A stretch of DNA of 64,000 nt from Lithodes maja (Eukaryota > Arthropoda > Malacostraca > Decapoda > Lithodidae): assembly GCA_037953745.1 (NCBI GenBank), contig JBAKBP010003189.1:94440-158439 (forward strand), in the 5' to 3' direction. Each line of letters opens with the position of its first letter. The stretch's first letter is position 1. Positions 10,021-19,632 of this stretch are shown piece after piece. The translations under genes and the position numbers were made by a program. The notes beneath the pieces were generated by a model, which made no database searches, was not told where the DNA came from, and was given only the letters and a program-made list of their open reading frames with translations.

Positions 10021-10794
10021 TACAGTCAGCCCCCCCAATACGCGATTCCACAATTCGCGAAAACCCTAATACACGAGTGACCCCTCGAAAATAACATTAA
10101 TTAATTAAACATTAATTACGCGAGGTGGTACCACAATACACGAATCGAGAGCTAAGAAAGGGCCAAATCCGCTATTCCCGCTTGATACGCGAGCACGTCT
10201 ACGTTTCGCGAGGCCCAGGAGTAGCTCTGAAAAAAGAAGAAGACGGGCATACGCCTGCCTTCCCTCCCGCTTACCCTCCCTCCCTCCCTCCCACAGTCCC
10301 GCTCAAGCGCTCATAGCCGTGCGGAGTGACCAAACGTTTGTAGTGCCTGCCACTTTTTTCGCCATGCCACGCCAATATAAGAAGATAACACACAAAATGA
10401 AGGTGGAAGTGTTGGATCGCAAGAAAAAAGGAGAAGGAAACTGTGCAATAGGCTTGTCAGAGTAAACTGTTCGTACGATTTGGTCAGGGAGGGAGAAGTT
10501 GGAGAAAATCGTGAAGTCCTACGGTCCTAGTCCTAGTCCTAGCCTATCTACTACTAATTTTAAGGTAAGGTTTCATATTTTTATTCATTGTTCTTATTAT
10601 ATATAAGATATAGACTGTACTGTAGAGCCAAAAATGTCGAAAATAAGGCCAAAATTTTTGAAAATAGGCCATAATTGAGAGATGTCACCCATATCTAATT
10701 ATTCCTATTTAAAGTTAGGTCCATAATACGCGGATTCCCAATACGCGATGCCTCCTGTCACCCCTATTCTCGCGTATTGGGGGGCCTGACTGTA
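10021..10794 (+). mobile_element. Tigger/pogo deletion derivative (MITE family 1, copy A)
   Basis: Inverted ends CAGTCAGCCCCCCCAATACG and CGTATTGGGGGGCCTGACTG are flanked by TA (10021-10022, 10793-10794). Two near-identical relatives are at 35469-36241 (inverted) and 42494-43266. The body keeps a fragment of a transposase N-terminus (10364-10530) but lacks the DDE domain. Three similar copies suggest past amplification in trans by a Tigger transposase. Confidence 0.9.
10364..10530 (+). pseudogene. Tigger transposase N-terminal remnant (CENP-B-type HTH)
   Basis: From the ATG at 10364 the frame reads MPRQYKKITHKMKVEVLD and continues with a Lys-rich helix and ..TVRTIW.., the pattern of the CENP-B/pogo N-terminal DNA-binding domain. 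A TAA interrupts it after GLSE. The same stop is present in the copies at 35469 and 42494, so it was fixed before the family spread. Confidence 0.75.
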
Positions 10795-12351
10795 TGGCAC
10801 GTCTACATACGTACAAGTCTGTATTATAGCATGACAGTGCTCTAAGTACGAGATATATGTGATATTATAGCGCAAACCACACTCTCATCTCATAAATTGC
10901 CGCCAAACCTCCAACCCATCTTCGTTCCCGCCTAAAAATTCTTTGATAATTCCCTTATATACAGTATTGCAATTTTTGGTCACTATGAGGCATATTCATT
11001 GTTATATGGGTGGCCTACACACGTATACGTACTCTACATAGCCTAAAAGGGATAAAAAAAGGAGATATACTTGATAATACGCGGTAACCCACCCCCTCCT
11101 CCCTCTGGTTCTATCCCCTGGGCGCGTGAAAATTCGGCAGGGAAATCTCGCCGCTCGATGACAATCTAGCCGCGCGGTGCCATTCGCTCCACATTTTTCA
11201 ACTACGGACCGTTCCCCCACCCCACCCAGACATTTTTTGGGGGGTCAAATATATATGGGCCGATGCACGCAAACATTCCCTACACGCTGATGTACTGTAC
11301 TTTTTATCAAAATTGGCAATGGGTCCCAAAATCATCATACATGCGCACAGTATGACCCTGTAAAAAAAAACCTGTGCGCCGCGGAGAGGTTAACGGGTTG
11401 GTTCTCATCCATTCGTTTTACACAGATTTTACTGTTTTACCTACTATTAGTAGATAAAAAAAAATTGATTTACAAAGAATCCCACATTATCACTCCTTCA
11501 CTAAAGGATACTATGATATTGTCGTTCACGTATAACTACTAGTAGTAAATCAATAATTTTGATTCACAAAGATTCCCAGGTTACCACTCCTCCAATAAGG
11601 ATACTATGGTATAATCAGTATCATTCAAGGCTAATGCTTGACTACTCAACTCGACAATAAACATTTCATATTTTAGGCTCCGGACCAACTCCGAGTTGGT
11701 CAAGGACCCCAATGGAAATACGCCTAACGGCCTTATTGGGCTATCCTTAGTTGGAATTATGCAAAGCTGGTACATGTCATATTTGTAACATACTATGTGG
11801 TACCAACTCGGTAAATTGCTAACTGAATAAATAATATTATTATTATTATTATTATTAATGATTCATTGAACCTCCCTCCGGTCCCAATTTGGGTCGGCGA
11901 GTGTCTGGGTCTGGGGCTCTATTACATATATCCGATCACTAGAAGACCACCACATTCTCTCTGAGTCAGGGTTTTAGCAGAGTAGGCTGAGAGAGGGACC
12001 CTCTTAGATATTTATAACATTGCGTTCTCTGCCGGAGTTCCACAAGTCTCATACTAGAGTTCTCCAATTAGATATTTTTCTCTACCATTTATTACGGAAT
12101 AGGTTTTGTTCACTGTATTTACGTCCGAATCTTGAGTCCTCCATACCAGTCCGAGAAGACTATTAGGTATTTAGTAAATTTTACCCCCGCACCTATTAAA
12201 CAACACAGAGTTTTTCCGTCAGTCATTACCGAGTAATTTCTTTACCCCAAGTCCTCATACTACACAGAAGGACAACACTGGGAATTAATTTTCCGTCTGG
12301 CAATTCCCAAGTAATATTTTCCCCAAGTCCCCACTATAACAGAGGTCACTT
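10795..12351. other. Unassigned region with a possible LINE tail
   Basis: No coding region is supported. Around 11640-11860 a segment ends in AATAAATAAT followed by an ATT array, like the 3' ends of the CR1/L2-type elements in this window, but without protein homology I cannot name it. At 11875-12110 begins the first member of a diverged direct-repeat pair. Confidence 0.4.
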
Positions 12352-12880
12352 CTTTAGGGTCTACTTAACCAGTATAGTAATGATTCATTAGCTTGTTTTC
12401 CTTACGCCTCAGCACAACATGCTAGAGTTCTGGGTATCCCTAGCACCAGCCATTCCTTTAGGGTCTACTTAACCAGTATAGTAATGATTCATTAGCTTGT
12501 TTTCCTTACGCCTCAGCACAACATGCTAGAGTTCTGGGTATCCCTAGCACCAACCATTCCTTTTAATAAATTGTTCGACTAGGGTCTGTTTAAAAAACCT
12601 GACAGAACCGATACAGTCAATTGCTATCTTACCTTTACACAACTGGTTGTTCCAGTCCCACTTTGGGTCGGCTAACACTTAGTCCGGAGCTCTAATAATG
12701 ACACCTCCGGTCAGTAGGAGTTCCCCGTGTTCTCTATGAGTCCGGGTTGCAGAGGAAGTAGGCTGAGGAAGGGGGTCTCTTAGATAACTATTCATTGCCT
12801 ACTTCGCCGGAGTTCCACATTCACATACCAGAATTCTCCAGGTAGATAATGTTATCTATCCTTTATTACAGAATAACTTT
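11875..12880 (+). repeat. Diverged direct-repeat pair (11875-12110 and 12645-12880)
   Basis: Both members contain TTTGGGTCGGC, GGAGTTCCACA and CTCTTAGATA in the same order over about 235 bp, roughly 770 bp apart. Other sequence shared by neighbouring subrepeats lies between them. They could be terminal repeats of a small retroelement or members of an old array. Nothing coding separates them. Confidence 0.5.
12352..12559 (+). repeat. Recent 104 bp tandem duplication
   Basis: Two adjacent 104 bp units, each starting CTTTAGGGTCTACTTAACC, differ at a single position (CCAGCC versus CCAACC near the end). The near identity marks a recent duplication. No gene is involved. Confidence 0.9.
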
Positions 12881-13120
12881 CACGGGGCTCAATCAACCAT
12901 TTCCCCATACACCTCTTAACCCTTAGACCCCGGGTGGTACACGTGTGTACCATTTTTTTTTGGCCCGAGGAACCCGGGTGGTACAACACTGTACCATTGC
13001 TTGCGTGTGTGCTTTCGAATGGCGCGCGTAAAAATTTCGCTCCGTGGTCACCAGGCGTCGCTAGGCGACGCCACCAGACAGCATGTACGCCACCAAAACA
13101 GTCTCTACCCTGCCGCCAAC

Positions 13121-14176
13121 ATGGATACTAGCCCAAAAAGTTATTCCCTTGTGTCCGATTCTACGCTCCCTTCGACGCCTGCCCATGTTCGTCGCGCCCT
13201 AACGCAAAGGCACGTACAAGATGCGTTGACTCCCGGAGGTATTGAGATAGCTTTGAGGAGTTATGAACGTGGTGAAGGCCAAAATAGTGTTGATGAGTTG
13301 GGTAGTGATAGCTCCGAGTCTTATCAGTCTCACTATAGTGAAGATTTTGACGATCTAGACGAAATCCATGAAAGATACGCCTTTTTTAGTGGATTTGACC
13401 ATGACGATGAAAGTGATGATAGTGAGGCTGAGCGGGAGGCTGAGGTTGACCCGCCATTGTCTTCCTTATCTACCCACGCCACCCAAGTTGCCCCAGGCTC
13501 CCGCCATTCTTCCCCACCACCACCAGCACTCCCTAGGGTTGAGGACCCCCCACTTTCGGCCTATTTACCCACTCCTTCCCCACCTCGCCGACCTACACGC
13601 CGCCCACGCATCATTCGTTCCCCGCGAGATTATGAGGGGGGCTCTGAAGAAGAAGGGCACCTCACAGATGACTCTGGCCATGATTACCTGGGTCCACCGT
13701 CAGGGCAAGATGACGGCTCTGACGACAACGACGATGACGACGACTTTATGGACATCGACGACCCTCAACCCAGACGCTTTGCCCAGGGCCGTCGTGCTCC
13801 TGGCCGCCCTGGCCGCCGGGCTGGCCGCCGGGCTGGGCCTGGGCGCCGTCGCGCTCCTGGCCGCCCTAGGGTGCGCGCCGCCAAAGTTCGTGGGCGTGCT
13901 GCCCCCGCTCTAGCTCCACAGAGGGCAGTGGCACAACCTGGGCGCCCCGTTCAGGACCGCCTGCAGTGTGCACAGTATCTAAATGTGCACAAGCTCTGTT
14001 ACCTGCCTCTGGAACGAGATGGAGTCACCATTAGCAGAAGGCGGTGCCATGTCTGCTGGAACAGCCAGGTGAGGCCGAGGAAGCACAAAAAGACCACCAT
14101 GCAGTGTGTGGAGTGCCAGGTGTCACTATGTACTATACCGTGCTTTGCTGAATACCACAGCAAGCAGGAGTACTAA
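13121..14176 (+). CDS. piggyBac-derived protein: acidic N-terminus fused to C-terminal Cys-rich domain
   Basis: The 351-residue frame starts at the same ATG as copies 1 and 3 and ends with the same C-terminus. Compared with copy 3 it has three internal deletions: about 70 residues after the acidic DDESDD segment, about 100 residues after SAYLP, and the whole catalytic domain between the Arg-rich segment and RAVAQPG. All three keep frame, and there is no stop. The product keeps the acidic and Pro/Ser-rich N-terminus and the Cys/His cluster (CHVC, CVECQ, C..H), which in piggyBac binds terminal DNA. It could occupy transposon ends without cutting them, perhaps as a repressor; that role is inference. 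Confidence 0.7.
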   Translation: MDTSPKSYSLVSDSTLPSTPAHVRRALTQRHVQDALTPGGIEIALRSYERGEGQNSVDELGSDSSESYQSHYSEDFDDLDEIHERYAFFSGFDHDDESDDSEAEREAEVDPPLSSLSTHATQVAPGSRHSSPPPPALPRVEDPPLSAYLPTPSPPRRPTRRPRIIRSPRDYEGGSEEEGHLTDDSGHDYLGPPSGQDDGSDDNDDDDDFMDIDDPQPRRFAQGRRAPGRPGRRAGRRAGPGRRRAPGRPRVRAAKVRGRAAPALAPQRAVAQPGRPVQDRLQCAQYLNVHKLCYLPLERDGVTISRRRCHVCWNSQVRPRKHKKTTMQCVECQVSLCTIPCFAEYHSKQEY

Positions 14177-14684
14177 CTAATAATCATAGTGAAAGTACCA
14201 AAGACTGACAATATGTATGTATATAGGCAACAAGTGGAAATAAAACAATGTACAGGTGTATTGTGATAAAAAAATCATGTATTATGAAAACATATATAAA
14301 TAAGTGAAAAAAGACACAATAAATTGTATATAAAACGTTTACAAAGCATATAACTAAGTGAAAGTGACACATGACATAATATTAGATGGCCAAAGTATAA
14401 TAAACACCTGTGATAACGAATAATCAGTGCCTAATATAACAATAACCTACCTCAATTACTCATAAAAACTACGGTATCGAGTGAAAATGTGAAATATTTG
14501 TTACAATCATAGCCTAATAAACATATTTTATATAATTGGACTCCAAATAACTATAATAACATCACTATCAATACATAAAATCGCCTCCGGGAGGTAAAAG
14601 GTTTTGCGCGACGAGTGGCTAAGAAAACAGTAGGTTAGCCGAGCCGGGGCCTGGGCAAAGGCGACGCATCCGAACGCGGGATGA

Positions 14685-14835
14685 TTTTCACGCATAAAAA
14701 TCACTCCACTTCCCGCGCTCACCATTATGCAATCACTTGGGCTAGAGACCTCTACTCAACGGCATTCTACACATGAAGGTTTGTGCTACATTTTTCTGTT
14801 TTTTTTATAACTTTGTGTAATGTATTTCAGGAGTA
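14685..14835 (+). promoter_or_regulatory. Conserved piggyBac 3' block in copy 2 (possible mini-exon)
   Basis: GCATAAAAA at 14692, ATG at 14727, GAAG/GT donor at 14779 and TTTCAG acceptor ending at 14830. If the 52 bp between them were removed, the frame from the ATG would continue through the terminal repeat and TTAA into flanking DNA with no stop. The matching structure in copy 3 also stays open. The splice sites are predicted by eye only. Confidence 0.4.
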
Positions 14836-14924
14836 ACATGTGAATCAACAGGGACCAAAATTCCTGAAAACCCCCGGACACAAAGTACAGTCACGATATT
14901 CCCTAGCCGGGGTCGGAGGGTTAA

Positions 14925-15859
14925 TCACACAGGGTTATTCTGGCAATTTGGCTGAGTCAGATCCTTGACTCCGTGTTCCCATAATTGACGAGGATATTTC
15001 TTAAGAACAAAAGGTTGGGGAAGGACTTTACACTCTCAGATAAACAACCCATAGGCGATTATTCAACCTTTTGGTTTTATTATGTTCTCTCCACCAACAT
15101 ACTTTACTCCTAAACTCGGTTAATGAAATTAACAAACACATGTGGCAGTCCGGGGATTCGAACCTAGGCTGCTCACACTGAAAATCACCACACTTATGCA
15201 TTGCACCACAAAGACAGTTTTACAAGACAACTCACTCACACTAATGAGGAGTAGCAGATTCTATTCATGACACATACTCTAGGGCAACATTATCACACAT
15301 AAGAGAAGTCTATCTTTGCAAAACCCTTCGTACAGTAGGAGAGGTCAGAACAGCCCTTTTCATGACGTCCAAAGCACGTCAAGACCTCCGTATCTTTCTA
15401 TCTAAAAAAACTCTGCCCAAAGACATCAAGACTAGAATCTTGATCTCTCCATCTATTCTAACAGATTAACAACCACAAATACTTGGTCTGAAGTATCAGC
15501 ACTACTTTTTATAACCGTCTCTTAAGGTTCTCTCGTGTTAACTTTATTAGATTCAGATCTCAACGATACTCAACAGGCCACAGTAGTCGGGACAGACTGG
15601 TTAATTCATCCCCAGACAACAAATTAGACAGACTTAGACACACCAACAGCAACAGTCTGACCTTTCAAGAGCACATACCGGTTCAAGGACCTAACTTAGT
15701 TCATCTTAGCCTTGCATCACATTATATCGCAAGGCACAACCGGTTCTTTCCAGGCCAGTTACACAGCATGACCGAAAGGACCTTGGTCCAGACATTTAAT
15801 AAAGCATAGTCTGTTTTGGGACTGGGAGAGACTACCGTTCTTTCGTAAGTACGTATACA
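14925..15859. other. Unassigned DNA with a tRNA-derived SINE head
   Basis: Apart from the tRNA-like unit at 15142-15216 I see no supported gene. The later part may be the decayed gag region of the DIRS element that follows, but no protein similarity is convincing. Confidence 0.4.
15142..15216 (-). repeat. tRNA-derived sequence (SINE head or tRNA pseudogene)
   Basis: On the minus strand a tRNA-length unit contains TGGTGCAATG (A-box-like) and a perfect B box, GGTTCGAATCC, followed by CCCGGACTGCCA, like a tRNA 3' acceptor plus CCA-like end. The 5' side does not pair well with this acceptor. A pseudogene or SINE head is more likely than a functional tRNA. Confidence 0.55.
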
Positions 15860-15907
15860 ACGTCTCATACCAGTAAAGGTGCCAACACTCGTAAAAGCGA
15901 TGCTTCA

Positions 15908-16090
15908 GTGAGGAATTCGAGTGAACATTCCTCCCACATCAAAAGTTTTCTGTCTCACTTAGTTCTAGTACCAAAACGAGATAGCCTACAGTTCAGACCA
16001 GTCATAGAATTATCAATCCTCAACAAGTTTATGGTAAACCACTTTTTCGAGATGATAACAATACAACAAATATCACAGCCCTACGTCTGA
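15908..16090 (+). pseudogene. DIRS reverse transcriptase fragment
   Basis: About 60 residues align with the DIRS RT at 61379-61540: a Leu/Val-rich LSHLVLVPK, then FRPVIELSILN matching MRPVVDLSVLN, then ITIQQI matching LTINQV. The catalytic motifs downstream are destroyed by stops. The GC content is much lower than in the 61 kb copy, in keeping with age or a different subfamily. Confidence 0.75.
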
Positions 16091-16883
16091 ATAGTAAAGT
16101 GGGAACCCTGGGTTTACCTCAGTTGGGAAACCCTATCACACAACATACAACATCAAATACTTGACTACTACAAGTATGCAAGACAGTACATACAAAAAAC
16201 AATTCCAAACAGCTGTGGGAGTTGTTAACCCTCTCACGACCATATGATGCAGAAGTTGCCAGATTAGCAATAAGAAATAGAGTTCTCTCACTCTTATAAT
16301 TACCTCTCCAAAATGAGTTTTCTGCCCACAGCTAACTCAAAGACAACTGCAGAGGTTAAAGTAACTAAACTAAAGGTTTCTAAATACCCCTGATGGTAAC
16401 AAGGCTTTAAAGTATCCCCAATAGGCTCAATATTGCGTCAAGGACGTGAGAGGGTTAATAGGGTCAAAATATTGGGTTCAGCTACCTGTTCCGTTGGACA
16501 AACTTCGCCTGAATCCTTACATCAGGCTGGACAACAGAGCTTTTCCGAGTCAATCAACCTCATACCCTAATTACATTCCCTCAGTATTTCATCAGACTTC
16601 TAAGCTTCTGGATAAGACCTGAGACCCCTTCCCCGACAGCCCTCTAGTCAGAACCGCCACCATCAGGGGGGGTCGTCTTGGACAAAGCGGGAGCTCCGAG
16701 CTGGAGTTACCAATCGTCCGACGGTCGCCAGACACAAAGTTGCTAGACCTCTCTCAATCTCTATCACTTAAAAACAAAGGAACTAGTTGTCCCTCGATTT
16801 TCCTGAAAAATAATACAATAATTTCCTACAATAATAGCCTTTCACATGGACAACACATCAGCCGTGTCCTGTATCAACAGGCA

Positions 16884-17835
16884 TTCCTCAACTCACCATA
16901 AACAACACACCCCTAACACATACACAAAATCCTAGGAGTAACATATGATACTCATATGACATTCAAACAGCACACCACAAACATTAAAAAGAAACTGACA
17001 CCCAGACTTAACGCCCTCAGGTCACTTGCTCACACAAAATTTGGACACAACAAAGAAACTACCACCACAGTATATAAACAATACATAAGATCAGTGATGG
17101 AATACGCAAGCCCAGCCTGGGCTTCTAACCTAGCTGAAACACATCATAAGACCTTACAGACTATTCAAAACAAAGCCCTGAAGATCATTACAGGCTGCAC
17201 AGCTACTGCACCCACAGATCACCTACATCAAGAAACCAAAATCCTCAAAGTCAAAGACCATCTGGACATGAGAGGCACTCAATTCCTGGCAGCAGCCTCC
17301 ACGAACCAAGACCACCCACTAAACTACATGGCAACACACCCACAGACACCAAGAAATATCAAAACAACACCCAGCACACGGTATCACACACAATTATTGT
17401 CCTCTCTCCCTCCCTGCCCACCCCGAACCAACTTCCAGAAGCACATCCATACTCATATCTCTCTCCGATCCATCCACTCACTCACAGACAACACGCAGCT
17501 GCATGCACGACCTCCCGAAATCCATCCTTCCGAATCCTCCCTTCCTCGCGAGGACAGAGTCCACCTGGCCAGGCTGAGATGCGGACACCATCCAGCTCTC
17601 CTGAGCTATCAGAAGAGACTGGATGACTCCGTTGTCGACGCCTGCCCGGGATGTAACACAGCACCCCATACCATTAAACACATCATAGAAGACTGCATTT
17701 CACACAACCACTTACGCCAACAACACAATCTACACTCAATGAGAGCTCTGTGGGAAAGCCCGATCGTGGCCATGGCCTTCCTCAGGGACTCGGGGCTGTT
17801 CGGCCAGGCAGCTTAGGGAACAACAACAACAACAA
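16884..17835 (+). mobile_element. 5'-truncated Jockey/I-type LINE, inserted in DIRS copy A
   Basis: CAACAGGCA is found immediately before (16875-16883) and after (17836-17844) the insertion. Removing the insert joins the two halves of the DIRS RNase H frame. The element ends in CAA repeats. Only the last 290 residues of its ORF and a very short 3' UTR are present. Its last ~65 bases (CTGTTCGGCCAGGCAGCTTA, then GGGAACAACAA) are shared with the SINE family at 19888, 32806 and 55554. Confidence 0.9.
16956..17816 (+). pseudogene. LINE ORF2 C-terminus (post-RT region with Cys/His motif)
   Basis: The frame begins within the RT connection region (LGVTYDTH then MTFKQH), continues through SVMEYASPAWASN, and ends with a CPGC...H...C motif (near residues 226-245), the arrangement seen after the RT in Jockey, I and R1-type LINEs. 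It is open to a TAG at 17814-17816. The endonuclease and catalytic RT motifs are missing through 5' truncation. Jockey versus I clade cannot be settled by eye. Confidence 0.8.
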
Positions 17836-17844
17836 CAACAGGCA

Positions 17845-18357
17845 GGGCCCAACGAAATTTCACACGCCCCTGAGATTATCGGAGTTAATATTTTTCCTTA
17901 CTCTTCATTACCATATCACAATTCAAGCAGTTTACCTACCAAGCGAGGCGAATCTGTAGGCGGACACCTTATCTCGGGAGAAGTGTACCCTAGTCGAATA
18001 CACAATCACTCAGACGGTATTCCACAACTTGATAAGGCCGTTCCATCCACAGGTAAATCTCGTTAATTCACACCAATCGACAAAATTCCTCCGGCTTCTG
18101 ACCTTCTGGCACGAGATCCAAGCGAGCGGAACAGATGCGTTCTCAGAGGTTTGGAACAAGTGGTTATCGATATACCTCTTTCCTCCTCCGGACACACACG
18201 AATATCCAAAGTTCTTGCAACATATCCACTTAATTCAGGGTCAAGGGTGCCTTATAACACCAGTCTGGTCAACACATGTGTAGTTCATTCATCTGTCTCT
18301 CGAATATTCCATTCCAATACCATTTCCAACGTCTTGTTTCCACTTAGAGCGGATTAG
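17845..18357 (+). pseudogene. DIRS RNase H / methylase-like fragments
   Basis: After the LINE insertion the RNase H frame resumes (LHYHITIQAVYLP matches the intact DHYSITLHATYLP). It is followed by a segment with GTDAFSE..W, SIYLFPPPD and PVW, matching the region near 62735-62890 of the intact copy, which in DIRS elements resembles DNA N6-adenine methylases. Stops and frameshifts interrupt it. Confidence 0.75.
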
Positions 18358-18409
18358 CAACCTACAGACTGGTCTACATTTATCTTTATGGATATTTTCA
18401 AAGTCAAAT

Positions 18410-19632
18410 GGCGGAGCTCTTATGATTAAGCTGTTCACGACAAATTAACCAAACAGTTTACGCCTTCCACTATTAGACAGTAGGAATTACATCGGAAACA
18501 ATTTACCACGTAGATTGTAGAGTCTGTCCAACACATAGCTTCAGTCAGTTTATTTTTAAAGTACTTCAATTATTCTTTTGAAGACAGACAACTGTCAATT
18601 TACACTACTCTAACCTCCATTTAACGGATTCCGATTTAACGGATATCGGCAATAACGGTCAAAAAATGTAGGCCGGACAATGGACCCAGCAACGGACATA
18701 GTCCGTTGCTATAAAAAAGTTGGAGCAAAGTCCGTTGCTCTATCTATTTATCTCTCTAATGCTCCTACCTAAATCCCTTATACATTAACATAACTAGGTC
18801 TTATTTGGACTTTTTGTAATCTTTGAATCATTTCTAATATGATGGAATTGAAAAATATAATATCCTTCCAGCACATAGATAAATAATAAATAAGATAGTC
18901 AACAAAATATTTCAACTCTCCCCTCCGTGCCAGCAGAGACGGAAGATTTACGTTTGATAGATTTTTTGTTTTGTTTTTTTCCCTCGATATACACACTCTT
19001 TCTATTTATCTATCTCTCTAATTCATCTACCTAAATCCCTTATACATTACATAACTATGTCTTATTTGGACTTTTTGTAATCTTTGAATAATTTCTAATG
19101 TGATGGAATTGAAAAATATAATATCCTTCCAGCACATAGATAAATAATAAATAAGATAGTCAAAAAAATAGTTCAACCCTCCCCTCAGTCTAGACGCGGA
19201 GCTTCCGAGACGGAAGATTTACGTTTGATAGATTTTTTGTTTTGTTTTTTCCCTCGATATACACACTCTTTCTATCTATCTATCTCTCTAATTCATTTAC
19301 CTAAATCCCTTATACATTAACATAACTATGTCTTATTTGGACTTTTTGTAATCTTTGAATCCCACTGGCTTCCGACTTACCCCTCAACAAGTTCAAAGGA
19401 GTTTTTCTTACAACTTGGTTTTAGTTACGACATATTTTCAAAACCAAATAGCTAAATTCTTATGACCAAGCCGTTCACAACAAATTAACCAAACAATTTA
19501 CACCTTCCACAATTAGACAGTATGAGTCACATTGGAAACAATTTACAACGTGGATTGTAGAATCCAACCAACAAAGTGCCTCAGTAAGTTTAATTTTAAA
19601 GTACTTAAATTACCTTTTCGAAGACAAACGCA
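18410..19632 (+). pseudogene. Two copies of the DIRS tyrosine-recombinase N-terminus
   Basis: The stretches 18410-18605 and 19430-19632 both encode the recombinase N-terminal core-binding region (KQFTPSTIRQYESHW in the second), corresponding to residues just after 63051 of the intact copy. The second is cleaner and runs to LFEDK before repeat X begins. No catalytic domain remains in either. A 2.4-unit tandem array separates them. Confidence 0.65.
18736..19370 (+). repeat. Tandem array, 262-280 bp units
   Basis: AAATCCCTTATACATTA recurs at 18771, 19033 and 19313. Each full unit contains GATGGAATTGAAAAATATAA, an ACGTTTGATAG stretch and a CTAT-rich microsatellite. The second unit has an insertion of about 18 bp. 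No coding potential. The array lies inside the decayed DIRS element. Confidence 0.85.

Larger units (their letters stand above)
12916..14924 (+). mobile_element. piggyBac transposon, copy 2 (internally deleted, 2 kb)
   Basis: TTAA flanks the element at 12916-12919 and 14921-14924. The ends are well-matched inverted repeats: CCCTTAGACCCCGG on the left, CCCTCCGACCCCGG on the right read inward. The duplicated left motif here is GGGTGGTACA, at about 12930 and 12972. The catalytic core is gone, so it would need transposase from elsewhere, but a long open frame survives (13121-14176). Confidence 0.95.
15860..19632 (+). mobile_element. Decayed DIRS-type retroelement (copy A)
   Basis: Fragments match, in order, the well-preserved DIRS proteins at 61-64 kb: RT (15908-16090, with FLSHLVLVPK), RT thumb region near 16480-16620, RNase H (MDNTSAV near 16848), the methylase-like segment (18029-18283, with DAFSE and FPPPD) and the tyrosine recombinase N-terminus (twice). 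Frameshifts and stops are frequent. The element is split by a LINE tail (16884-17835) and by a tandem array (18736-19370). Its left edge is uncertain and its right edge meets repeat X. Confidence 0.75.

Noticed and set aside
17821..17844. CAA repeat as an ordinary microsatellite
   Set aside because: It is the 3' tail of a LINE insertion with a flanking duplication, and the same tail ends the SINE copies.
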